Shown one piece after another: positions 11,659-22,087 of a stretch of 64,000 nt of DNA. Position 1 is the first letter of the stretch; each line of letters begins with the position of its first letter. The position numbers and the translations under genes were made by a program. The notes below the pieces were generated by a model that worked only from the letters and a program-made list of their open reading frames with translations, did not search any database and was not told the DNA's origin. Source of the DNA: Lactuca virosa (taxonomy: Eukaryota; Streptophyta; Magnoliopsida; Asterales; Asteraceae); NCBI GenBank assembly GCA_928212115.1, contig CAKMRJ010001112.1:402546379-402610378 (forward strand), in the 5' to 3' direction.

Positions 11659-12269
11659 GTGAGTGTATTTTCGTTTTCTTCTAACACATAGATATGAAGT
11701 ATTCTTTATAAAATACGTGTTATGTGTTTATATATTATTTGTTTATTTGAACTAGTTATTGAACGGATGTTTTGTATAGGTTTTAAGCTGTATATAAATG
11801 TATATATTTTATCTACTAATATGTTGGGTAGAACATGGGTAGACAGTTGGTGTGTGATAAATAAAATGATGAGAGGCCTTGATGTTGTTGTTGATCTAGT
11901 CATCTAGCGGAGTATGGATGACGACCACGAACTCTTTCTAGACAGTCCAGTGGAACGCTAGCAGGCTCATAACCTGTAGGTGTTGTGAACGATGTGTTCA
12001 CCGGTGTACTCTATCCCCCTCATGGTTGCCTTTAGGACATCTATTGTCAAGGAAACCCATTTGCAGTAATGTCTGTCCCGATGAAAATCCTAGATTAGGT
12101 CCCTTGAAATAGTTGTTGTCATAGGGACGTAAAGTGAGGATAACGGGAATGGGTAATCGGGTTGTTGTTGGTTGGTGAAATTAAATATAATTATTTATTG
12201 TGGGTTGAAAACCCTATATGCTCACCAGGCTCCCAAGCCTGACCTACTCAGTTTTTCTTTGTATTACAG
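11659..12269 (+). other. Candidate intron inside the element B LTR
   Basis: Donor CAA/GTGAGT (11659-11664), 270 bp below the TATA box. Acceptor is a U-rich tract ending TATTACAG/GTAG (12269). Same limits and length (611 nt) in the 3' LTR copy at 17930-18540. Equivalent donor and acceptor pairs occur in LTRs A, C, E, I and J. No transcript evidence is available here. Confidence 0.5.
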
Positions 12270-12586
12270 GTAGTGGCCTGAGAGCATAAGTTGGATGACA
12301 TTGTGAAGATATTTTTTGGATTATAGACTAGTAGTTATATGTAACTTTTGTAAGGTCTATTTTGTATTGTTTATGCTTTTGGTCTGTATCGGAACATGAC
12401 ATCCCGAGGTTTTGTTATATAATGAAAATACATTTCTTTATGAAATGCTTTGATAAATTTTATCTTATCATATTTTGTTTTGGGAACAAATTCTACAACT
12501 CTTTTAATCAGAGGATTACTATGATTTTATTTAAAAGCATAAATGAAACCGGTCTTTTCTGGCCGTGATTTTGGGGATGTCACAGT

Positions 12587-12598
12587 TGGTATCAGAGC
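12587..12598 (+). other. Element B primer-binding site
   Basis: TGGTATCAGAGC, two bases after the 5' LTR, complementary to initiator methionine tRNA. Confidence 0.92.
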
Positions 12599-12953
12599 AT
12601 TAGTTTAAGCGAACTAGGAATTTGTAGGATTTCTAGACTTAAACTTAGAATGCTAAGTGAAAATTGTGAGATGAGTGTCTGTTATATTTAAGTCACGAGC
12701 ACTAGTATATTTTAGGAAAGTTGCCTAAAATGCTTTTATGTGCTAAATGTTATATGTTTGCCATATATGATATTATTTGTTCGGATATATGGTTTGTTGC
12801 CAAACGGATCTGAAAACCTTATGTGTTTAGGATTCTAAGCGTATGACGACGGTATTAAAACTAGCATGTAAACGTTTCGGAGTGATAAGGATGATTTGAT
12901 TATCTATCATGATTGAAGATCTAAATTCACATTATTCGGTGTATAGATCAAGA

Positions 12954-14113
12954 ATGGCAAGAACAAGAAGCGGAGTTGGAAACGCGAACGAAAACAGGAA
13001 TCAACCACCTGTAATCGAGCAAATACCTGTTGTAGATGCTGCACCTGAGCCAATAACACTGGCTGGTGTACAATTGATGATTCAGGCGATGTTGGATCGT
13101 CAGATGGAAGAAACTAGACGTCTGCTTCAACAAAATCGTGAAGAACTTTCAATTCAAGTTGAAGAACCCGAAGTGAATGGAGGGCCGTCGGAAGGAGGAA
13201 AATTCAGTGGGAATGTTGGTCAAGCCAACCCACCGATTGTTAGATAAAACAATCGTGATGGAGGAAACGACGGACGTGGATGCAAGTATAAAGATTTCAT
13301 GGCATCCAAACCACCATGTCTATCCGGAAGCCCGACGCCGGTGCAAGTTATGGACTGGATCTTCGAAATGGAGACAATGTTTGAAAGTTGCGAATGCAGC
13401 AACAGGTAGAAGACCGCTCTTGCGATCCCTTTGTTAAAATCTGGCGTGTTGAGTTGGTGGAAGCTGTTAGCTGACTCTATGCCCAAGGGAGAAGCGAGCA
13501 AAATGTCTTGAGAAGACTTTGTGGTGCAACTCAAATTGCAATACTGCTCCGAGCAGGACCTTCTGGAAATCAATAATGAGTTTCAGAATTTGAAGAAGGA
13601 AAAAATGAGCGTTATTGAATACGCTGCAAGTTTCACAGAAAAGATGAAGCTTATTCCATACCTAGCTCCAACAGAACTCTCAAAGGTCAATAAGTTTGCC
13701 CTCGGATTACCAGCGGACTATGGTCCAATGGTTAAGCAAGCAATCACATTGAAAGCCGCCATCTAGGCTGCTAAGAATGTTGAGACTCGGATCAGGGAGA
13801 AGGGTCTGTAGAGATCAGAGGGTGGTGAGAAGAGGAAGTTTGATGGGCCTTCAGGGTCCAACAAGAAAAAGAAATTCTCGAAGTCTAGTTCGAGAGGAGG
13901 AGGAGGCGAAGCGAAGTGGTGCGACAAATGCAAGAAGAAGCATCATGGGAAATGTGACGGGGAAGTCACATGCTTCAAATGTGGAAAGCCAGGGCACTAT
14001 GCCAACGAATGCACCCTCACCAAGAAAGTTTGTTATGGGTGTGGGGAGGAGGGGCACATCTCGAGGGATTGTCCGAAAAAGAAGGAGGCAGCAAGACCCA
14101 ACATTCCACCAAA
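12954..14113 (+). pseudogene. gag: Element B gag
   Basis: Starts MARTRSGVGNANENRN at 12954. One frame runs through the whole gag but is broken by five in-frame stops (13245, 13407, 13509, 13764 and 13809). Recognisable parts are the retrotrans_gag capsid region (VLSWWKLLADSMPKG and FQNLKKEKMSVIEYAASF) and, near the end, three zinc knuckles (CDKCKKKHHGKC, CFKCGKPGHYANEC and CYGCGEEGHISRDC, about 13920-14075). The frame is the same as that of protease and reverse transcriptase, so there was originally one gag-pol polyprotein. No frameshift is seen. Confidence 0.85.
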
Positions 14114-15302
14114 GTTGAAGGCGAGAGCCTTCCAGATGACACTGGAAGTTGCTAAAGAAGAATTCGATGTCACTTCAGGTACCTTTCTCGTAAACAAATT
14201 GTCTGCCCAAATTTTATTTGATTATGGAGCCAACTACTCCTTTATTTCGCATGAATTTGGTAGAAAACTAGCTTTGCCTATCGATAGACTAGATAATGCT
14301 TTATTAGTCGAAGTTGCTAGTGGCAAGTTTGTACCTATTAGCCATTGTATGAAAAACATCTTAATTGATTTGAATGAGAATAAGTTCCACGAAGAATTAT
14401 TGCCTATTGAGCTAAATGGTTTCGACATCGTGCTGGGAATGGATTGGATTAGCGCTAATGATGCCGAGATATTATGCCGGAAGAAGATAGTAAAAGTAAA
14501 CCCGCCAGAGAAGGAGTCATTTATGGTGTATGGGGACAAACGCAGGGTATATTCTGGAATCATTTCTCTAATGAAAGCCAGAAAGTGTTTGGCCAAAGGA
14601 TATACATCATATTTGACATTCGTGATTGACGCAAAGAAGGAGAAAAAGGAGATGCAGAGCATTCCTGTCGTGTGTGAGTATCCGGAAGTATTTCCCAAAG
14701 ATCTTCCTGGATTACTGCCTGATCGACAAGTAGTATTCCGTATTGACTTGTTACCAGGAACGACACCAATAGCAAAAGCACCTTACCGATTAGCACCAAC
14801 GGAGATGAAGGAGCTGATGATGCAACTTCAGGAGTTATTGGACAAAGGTTTCATAAGACCTAGTTCATCACCCTGGGGAGCTCCGATGTTATTTGTGAAA
14901 AAGAAAGACGGGAGTATGAGAATGTGCATTGACTACAGAGAGCTGAATAAGGCAACGATAAAGAATAGATATCCATTGTCGAGGATTGATGACCTGTTCG
15001 ATCAACTACAAGGTTCAAGTTATTTTTCAAAGATCGACCTAAGGTCAGGATATCATCAGCTGAAAGTAAGAGAGCAAGATATCGAGAAGACTGCATTCAG
15101 AACACGATCTGGACACTACAAGTTTTTGGTTATGTCGTTTGTTCTAACCAATGCTCCCGCAACATTCATGGATTTAATGAACAAGGTTTGTAATCCGTTC
15201 CTTGATAAATCTGTGATAGTGTTCATAGACGACATTCTGATTTACTCGAAAAGCCAAGAGGAGCATGGCAGACACTTGCGAGAAGTGTTAAAAGTCTTGT
15301 AG
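14114..15302 (+). pseudogene. pol: Element B protease and reverse transcriptase
   Basis: Protease: the active-site box reads ILFDYGANYSFIS. The catalytic motif should be D-S/T-G, so the second residue is changed to Tyr, which should inactivate it. GMDWIS lies downstream as expected. Reverse transcriptase: YRLAPTEMKEL, GFIRPSSSPWGAPMLFVKKKDGS, CIDYRELNKATIKNRYPL, the catalytic KIDLRSGYHQ and the active site VFIDDILIYS. A Val replaces the usual Gly in MSFVLTNAPA. The frame ends at a TAG (15300-15302) and continues in phase after it. Confidence 0.92.
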
Positions 15303-17233
15303 AAGGAGAAGATGTATGCTAAGTTCTCCAAATGTGATTTTTGGATTCGAGAAGTCCAATTCTTGGGTCACGTGGTCAACCAAGAAGGGATAATGGTTGA
15401 TCCAACAAAGATTGAAGCTGTAATCAAGTGGGAACAACCGAAAAGTCCCACAGAGATTCGAAGCTTTTTGGGATTAGCCGGATATTACCGAACGTTTATC
15501 CAAGGTTTTTCTTCGATCGCTAGTCCATTAACAGCTTTGACCCACAAAGGAGCTGCTTATGCTTGGAGTGATAAGCATAGAGAAGCATTCGAGTTGTTAA
15601 AGAAGAAGCTATGTGAGACACCGATATTATCTCTACCCGATGGAGTTGAAGACTTCGCTGTCTGTAGCGATGCGTCTGGGGTTGGATTGGGTTGGGTTTT
15701 GACCCAAAGAGAAAAGGTGATAGCATATGTGTCTCGACAACTGAAAAATCATGAAAAGAACTACCCCACTCATGATTTGGAGTTGGCAGCGGTAGTTTTC
15801 GCTCTAAAGATATGGAGGCATTACCTCTATGGCACGAAGTGCAAACTTTTCACTGATCATAAGAGTCTCCAATATCTCTTTAGTCAGAAAGAATTGAATA
15901 TGAGGCAGCGACGCTGGCTAGAATTACTTAAGGACTACGACTGTGAGATACTTTACCATCCCGGTAAAGCCAATGTTGTCGTTGATGTTCTCATTCGGAA
16001 AGTCAATATTGAGAGAAAAAGGCCAAGAGCGTTGAGAATAGAAGTTGTCTCGACCATTGTGGAAAGTATAAAGAAAGCTCAAGAGGAACCTTCTGAAAAG
16101 AATGATCGGAAGGAGGAACGTTTGGGCAAAACGTTGCTGTTCGGTACAAACGGTCATGGACTGAAGGTATTCCAAGATCGTATTTGGGTACCTAAGTCAG
16201 GAGGAATAAGAGATCTTCTGATGGAAGAAGCTCACAAAACCATGTACTCGATTCATCCTGGTAGCACTAAAATGTATAGGGACCTGAAACCCTATTACTG
16301 GTGGCCGACGATAAAGCTTGATATTGCGAAGTATGTGGCGGAGTGTGTGACCTGTGCGAGAGTCACGGCACAACATCAGAAACCATACGGGAGTTTAGAA
16401 CCTTTACCTGTGCCTATGGGTAAGTGGGAAGACATCACTATGGATTTTGTCACTAAACTGCCCAGAACAAAGAATGGTCACGACATGATTTGGGTGGTCG
16501 TTGATCGCTTCACTAAGATTGCGCATTTCATAGCAGCCAATGAGAAATGGTCTATGGATAAGCTTGCAAATGCTTACGTGAAGGAAATTGTGAGGCTTCA
16601 CGGTGTTCCGTTAACGATTATGTCAGATCGTGACAGCCGTTTCACCTCGCGATTTTGGAGAAGTCTACAAGAGGAATTGGGTACCAAGTTTTGTTTAAGT
16701 ACATCTTACCATCCACAGACTGATGGTCAGAGCGAAAGGACGATACAAACGCTTGAAGATATGCTGAGAGCATGTACCTTGGAATTCCAAGGTAACTGGG
16801 ATGAGCATTTACCTTTGGTAGAATTTTCCTACAATAATAGTTTCCATTCGAGCATCAAGATGGCACCTTATCAAGCTTTGTACGGACAAAAGTGTCATAC
16901 GCCGTCTTGTTGGCTTAAGGCTGGGGAAAAGCAATTTATGGGACCGGAGATAGTCCATCAAACTGCTGAAAAGTTGAAAATAATTAAGGAGAGAATGTTA
17001 GCGGCTCAAGATCGTCAAAAGAGCTATGCTGACAAAAAGCGAAGACCGATGACTTTTGAAGTTGGAGATTCGGTTTTACTTAAAGTCTCGCCATGGAAGG
17101 GACTTATAAGGTTTGGCAAAAGGGGAAAGTTAAGTCCAAGGTTTATTGGACCGTTTAAGGTTCTTTAGAGGATTGGGAATCAAGCTTACAAGCTGGAATT
17201 ACCCGAAGAACTGAATGGAATTCATAACACTTT
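15303..17233 (+). pseudogene. pol: Element B RNase H and integrase (3' end deleted)
   Basis: RNase H: CSDASGVGLGWVL, YPTHDLELAAVVFALKIWRHYL and FTDHKSLQYL. Integrase: the HHCC zinc-binding region (HPGSTKMYRDLK to CVTCARVTAQHQ), then the DDE core with MDFVTKLPR (Asp), IMSDRDSRFTSRFW (Asp) and HPQTDGQSERTIQTLEDMLRAC (Glu). It passes an in-frame TAG at 17166-17168, reaches KLELPEELNGIHNTF and is cut at about 17234 by the deletion. Any C-terminal chromodomain is therefore missing. Confidence 0.9.
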
Positions 17234-17243
17234 CCAAAGCTTA

Positions 17244-18855
17244 TCCCGGCCTACTAAAAATAATATAATAAAAATAAAGTCAAAATTAGCCGACGAAGTC
17301 TAAATGAAAGTTGTAGAGCATAGTCTCACCTACGCGTGGATATAAAGAACATCGAAAACGGAGCTCGTATGCGAAAGTTATGAATTTTTGAAGATCGTGG
17401 CACGCATACCAAAGCTTATCCGAAGAGAGCCTGGGGATGCGAGGTACGCCCCACGTACAAGGAGGTACGCCCCGCGTACATGTCGACACTGAAGTACGCC
17501 CTGCGTACGAGATGGGTACGCGCAGCGTACTGCTGCTTTCCTCGGTCCAGAAGAGGCCACGTTCCTCCACCGAGACTTCGCCACGTGGAAGCCTTATCCG
17601 GAGTACGCCCAGCGTAGGGCCTCGGTACGCCCAGCGTAGTCCGAGGTCTCGCTGCTATAAAAGGGCATGCGAGGCTGCCAACTTCTTTTGCCAAAATTCT
17701 TTCTTTCTCTCCCCAATTTTCCTCGTTTTACGTGCAAGAAATACCCCGAAGCCCCGGTATTATTCCCGAGCCCCGAAGCAAGTCTCGAAGCCCCGAAAAT
17801 CCCGAGAAGTGAAGTTTCCGAGCCGAAACTCTGCCCGCAAGAAGCCGGGTTTTCGAGAAAAAACATCCCGGTTTTATCGGAAAAGATTATTTTAAGAGAC
17901 GAGGTGTTGTCCGATCATCGTCTTATCAAGTGAGTGTATTTTCGTTTTCTTCTAACACATAGATATGAAGTATTCTTTATAAAATACGTGTTATGTGTTT
18001 ATATATTATTTGTTTATTTGAACTAGTTGTTGAACGAATGTTTTGTACAGGTTTTAAGCTGTATATAAATGTATATATTTTATCTACTAATATGTTGGGT
18101 AGAACATGGGTAGACAGTTGGTGTGTGATAAATAAAATGATAAGAGGCCTCGATGTTGTTGTTGATCTAGTCATCTAGCGGAGTATGGATGACGACCACG
18201 AACTCTTTCTAGACAGTCCAGTGGAATGCTAGCAGGCTCATAACCTGTAGGTGTTGTGAACGATGTGTTCACCGTTGTACTCTATCCCCCTCATGGTTGC
18301 CTTTAGGACATCTATTGTCAAGGAAACCCCTTTGCAGTAATGTCTGTCCCGATGAAAATCCTAGATTAGGTCCCTTGAAATAGTTGTTGTCATAGGGACG
18401 TAAAGTGAGGATAACGGGAATGGGTAATCGGGTTATTGTTGGTTGGTGAAATTAAATATAATTATTTATTGTGGGTTGAAAACCCTATATGCTCACCAGG
18501 CTCCCAAGCTTGACCCACTCAGTTTTTCTTTGTATTACAGGTAGTGGCCCGAGAGCATAAGTTGGATGACATTGTCAAGATATTTTTTGGATTATAGATC
18601 AGTAGTTATATGTAACTGTTGTAAGGTCTATTTTGTATTGTTTATGCTTTTGGTCTGTATCCGAACACGACATCCCGAGGTTTTGTTATATAATGAAAAT
18701 ACATTTCTTTATGAAATGCTTTGATAAATTTTATCTTATCATATTTTGTTTTGGGAACAAATTCCGCAACTCTTTTAATCAAAGGATTACTCTGATTTTA
18801 TTTAAAAGCATAAATGAAACCGGTCTTTTCTGGCCGTGATTTTGGGGATGTCACA
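17244..18855 (+). repeat. Element B 3' LTR, 5'-truncated
   Basis: Collinear with 10973-12584 over the full 1612 bp and ends GATGTCACA, followed by target duplication ATTGG. The U3 start is missing. Confidence 0.93.
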
Positions 18856-18917
18856 ATTGGTCCTTAATGGAGAAAGATGGCAAGCAAGGACATGCACGCA
18901 AGGTGGTAGGCGCGAGT

Positions 18918-19000
18918 GTACGCCCAACGTAAGTTGGGTTACGCCCAACATATAAAGGAGAATGGCCGTAGGTGCGGAGGGGTGTACGCCCAGCGTACGA
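18918..19000 (+). promoter_or_regulatory. TACGCCCAGCGTAC word cluster above the LTR A TATA box
   Basis: Three related words within 80 bp (TACGCCCAACGTA, TACGCCCAACATA, TACGCCCAGCGTAC). TATATAAA follows at 19037-19044. A second cluster lies at 19633-19715. No function is known to me; the position just above the TATA box recurs in other LTRs here. Confidence 0.45.
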
Positions 19001-20136
19001 GAAGAGTCAGTAAACCCTAATTTTAGGGTTAAGCCCTATATAAAGGACATTATGTCTCGAATTCCAGCCTCCATTTCCACCCTAAAAGAGCTGCTACGAA
19101 ACCCTAATCCATATTTGAGTGTTCTTGGAGCTTAGAAGGCCACTAAAGAGCATTTTGGTGTTGTGGATCCATTTTCCAAGCAAGAAAGGAGCAAAGCAAG
19201 GTGGTGGTTCAAAGGACATGTTGTAGATCTGGTATTGTTGCTTCATTTCTGGCCATTTCAAGGTATAAAGATCTAAACTTGGTGATTACTTCCTTAGATC
19301 TCTTAGGATGAGTTTTTGGACCATTTTGGTCCAAAGGTTGAAGATTTGTTGTTCAATCCGATTTCTAGGACTTGGAGTTGCTACTCTCAGTTCTAAAAGA
19401 GTCCATAAGACAGAAAGTTGTCATCTTGGTGGTCTTAATGGGCTCATGAATGAGTTAAGACCATTTTCATGGAAGTAGAATACCATTTTTGGAGTTTGGG
19501 CTTGTTTGGGACATGCAAAGTCACCAAGTCACTGACTTTATGGATTAACACGTTGAAGAGGACTTGGATCTGTAATTGTAGCTTCTTGAGTGGAGTATTT
19601 AGCACTTAATGGGAAAAGTGGCTTAAAAAAGGAGTACGTTAGGCGTACATGCAGGTATGCGCAGCGTACACCCTATTCAGCCAGTACGCTTAGCGTACAG
19701 AAGAGTACGCCCCGCGTACTCGTCAGTTATGGGCTTGGTGTGTTTTGGGCCTCAGGTTGGGCCAAGCAGTGGACTTTGGGTCTTTGGGCCTTAGTGGGCC
19801 ATCAGAAGTCGGGTGTTTTGGGCCAAGAAGATGTTCGGGCTTAGGGTAAGGCCCATTAGAGGGATTGGGCCCAATTTATCAAATTAGGCCATTAGTGGGC
19901 CACTAGTGGGCTGGGGGAGCCTACCTAGTGTTGGGCCTTTTATATTATGGTTTCGGGCCTTAGATATGGACCAAGTTGGACAAGGGGTAAAATGGTCATT
20001 TACCCTAAGGAGGATTATTGGTTTTTGGGCTAAGTTTTATTTTGGTACTGATAGCTCGAGGAGCCGAAGGAGCAACAGTTCGGGGAATTTCCAGTTAGCA
20101 GCCAGAGGTTTATCGTTGGGATTTTAGCAGTGCGAG

Positions 20137-20818
20137 GTGAGTCTCCTCATTGTGTGCATGGGTCTACGGCCACAATGCCGACCCATTATGTTTGAGTATA
20201 GTAGGAAGACCCGGGGGTTATCCCTAGGCATTTTTATGGTATATGTTCCGGATTACGATCCGATGTCGGGCGAGGCCCTATGTATGTTAGTATGCTAGCG
20301 GTCTTTGTGATTCTTGCATGTGTCGATAGTATGTTCTGGAATAGGGTTCGATGCCGGGGTAAGCCCGAGGAATGTTATATGTTGCATAGTAGATTATACT
20401 TGTTGTCTTTGTTAGGGGTGTTCACGGGGCGGTTCGGTTCGGATAGTAATAAAATTAATAACCGTGACCACGGGGCGGGTACCTCATGTGCACTAACCGA
20501 AACCGAACCGAATTGGACAAAAAACCGAACCGAACCGTGTGAAGGCGGGTAACCACGGTTCGGTTTACGGATACCCGCTAAATAAAAAAAAATCAAATTC
20601 AATCAAAACTGTAAAAGACAGATTTCTTTCTAAAAGTTAGTAACTCACGAAGTCAAAAAGAAAATATAAAATTCAAATATCATATATTATAATTTATATA
20701 ATAAATATAATAGTAAAATTAATAAGAAAACAAAATGAACGTAGAACTGTGAAACTGGAAATTGTCGAATTTTGTTTTGGCCACTGCGTCGTATCATAGG
20801 GATCATTCGAAACAATGT

Positions 20819-20879
<61 letters not shown>

Positions 20880-21593
20880 CATGACGGTTCGGTTCGGGTA
20901 TCCGTGGATACCTAAATATCGAAACCGAAACCGATCCGTAGAGAGTCGGTTTTTACGGTTTTGGTTTTTTTTCGGTTACGGTTTTTTTCGGTTTCTGTTT
21001 TTTCGGTTTCGGATTGACCGGATCGGATCGGTTTTTCGATTTTGCGGTTTTTTTGCACACCCCTAGTCTTTGTGATACATGTATGTGCTTGGTAGGGAGG
21101 TGAGTGTGGGCGAGGTCTCATATCTCACCACTAGCTGAGTATGTACGGGGTTTTGGTATCTCATTATTAGGAGAGCAGGGGCGGGGCCCAGGATAGAAGA
21201 GAGGTGAGTGTGGGCGGGGGCCCGTATCTCACCATTAGCAGGAGCGTGGACGGGGTTCCATGACTCTTCAGTAGCAGGTCAGGGGCGGGGCCCAAGATAG
21301 GTCAGGCCTTAGAACATGAATTCAATAGAGTATGTTTGCTTATTGTGCTAGTATGTTTATGTGATTGTTTATGTATAGCGGGCGGGGCCCGGAGACATAC
21401 GAGGCCTAAGAGAAGCAGATATGTATACCGAGCGGGGCTCGATGCCAGGCGGGGCCCGATGCTGGAGCGAGTCCGATGTCGGGCAAGTCCCGATGCAGCG
21501 AGCGAGGGCCCAGTATGTGGTTATGTGTAGGGTATGTGGTAGATTGGGGAACTCACTAAGCTTCGTGCTTACGGTTTTTAGTTTTGGTTTCAG
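20137..21593 (+). other. Candidate intron inside LTR A
   Basis: Donor GCGAG/GTGAGT (20137) and acceptor TTGGTTTCAG/GTAC (21593), with the conserved GGGGAACTCACTAAGCTT at about 21546-21563 just before the acceptor. It contains a GGGCGGGGCCC-rich imperfect array (about 21100-21500) and the MITE at 20413-21065. Without the MITE it is about 800 nt. Confidence 0.45.
20413..21065. mobile_element. hAT-like MITE with GGTTCGGTT words
   Basis: Perfect 8-bp target duplication GTCTTTGT (20405-20412 and 21066-21073). Inverted ends TAGGGGTGTTCAC and CACACCCCTA. Subterminal regions are full of CGGTTCGGTT and ACCGAACCG on both sides. The middle is a pure (AT)28 tract (20821-20876). No coding capacity. The 8-bp duplication is the hAT hallmark. 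Confidence 0.9.
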
Positions 21594-21790
21594 GTACTTC
21601 CGGTAGCGGAGGGAAGAGCTCGGGATGACTGCATCGCACATACCATGATGTTTAGCCTGAGATGTTTTACTCTGATTTTTTATATGGAACTCTGATGACA
21701 ATGTTTTGATGAAATGTTTTGATAACTTATGGTTTTATTAATGAATTAAAATGAAATTTTTGGTCTTGATTTTTAGGATGTTACAAAGTA

Positions 21791-22087
21791 ACCAACCCTA
21801 GGCTATCAGGCATCATACATCATACATCAGGAAAATTTATCATGTAATTCCTGAAGATCCCTAGCCTATCACTAGTATGTTGTTCTATCATAAACATCAT
21901 ATCAAATAACAATGTGGTAACTTGGGGTATACTTTCTTGCTCCGCCTGATCGTACACATCGTATCCTTCATTGGTTATTTTTGAAAACAATTTTGAGAAC
22001 CATTTTAAAACTTTTGTAGTTCCTTAGTTTGAGTTTGGATTCAAACGAATGTTCATCCAATTCTCTCAAACCAAGGCTCTGATACCA
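21791..22087 (-). other. Element D distal leader and primer-binding site
   Basis: Continues D's leader after solo LTR A; similar to C's leader at about 31665-31951. The PBS reads, on the plus strand, CCAAGGCTCTGATACCA (22071-22087). Its last five bases TACCA form the target duplication of element C, so C landed inside the PBS. The remaining spacer ACT and D's LTR are found at 35494-35497 and onward. Confidence 0.85.

Larger units (their letters stand above)
10342..12584 (+). repeat. Element B 5' LTR
   Basis: 2243 bp. U3 holds four degenerate ~150-bp units (about 10540, 10690, 10860 and 11015), then TACGCCCAACGTAC-type words (11173-11370), then TATAAAAG (11385-11392). It ends GATGTCACA before the PBS. 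The last 1612 bp match 17244-18855 with high identity. Confidence 0.9.
10342..18855 (+). mobile_element. Gypsy element B
   Basis: Plus-strand Ty3/Gypsy element with target duplication ATTGG at 10337-10341 and 18856-18860, inserted in LTR A. The 5' LTR is complete (10342-12584). The interior codes for gag, protease, reverse transcriptase, RNase H and integrase in Gypsy order. The end of pol, the polypurine tract and the first ~630 bp of the 3' LTR are deleted at 17234-17244. The first two bases of the 5' LTR are TT instead of the expected TG. Long LTRs, Met-tRNA PBS and similarity to element C fit the chromovirus (Tekay/Del-like) group. That assignment is inference because the C-terminal domain is missing. 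Confidence 0.92.
10122..21785 (+). mobile_element. Solo LTR A with nested element B and a MITE
   Basis: Starts TGTAACACCC and ends GGATGTTACA, flanked by AAGTA (10117-10121 and 21786-21790). The host sequence on both sides rejoins as element D's leader, which proves the insertion. LTR A itself consists of 10122-10341 and 18861-21785; removing B and the MITE leaves about 2.5 kb. There is no PBS or coding region of its own. A TATA box (TATATAAA, 19037-19044) lies below a cluster of TACGCCCAGCGTAC words (18918-19000). A candidate intron spans 20137-21593. Confidence 0.9.

Noticed and set aside
11015..11662. Several overlapping open frames on both strands of LTR B (repeated at 17286-17933)
   Set aside because: They result from the GC-rich palindromic word region; they read on both strands and match no protein family.
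20694..21066. Open frames of repeated Tyr-Ile around 20815-20880 and a similar one at 43350-43556
   Set aside because: Translations of TA microsatellites.
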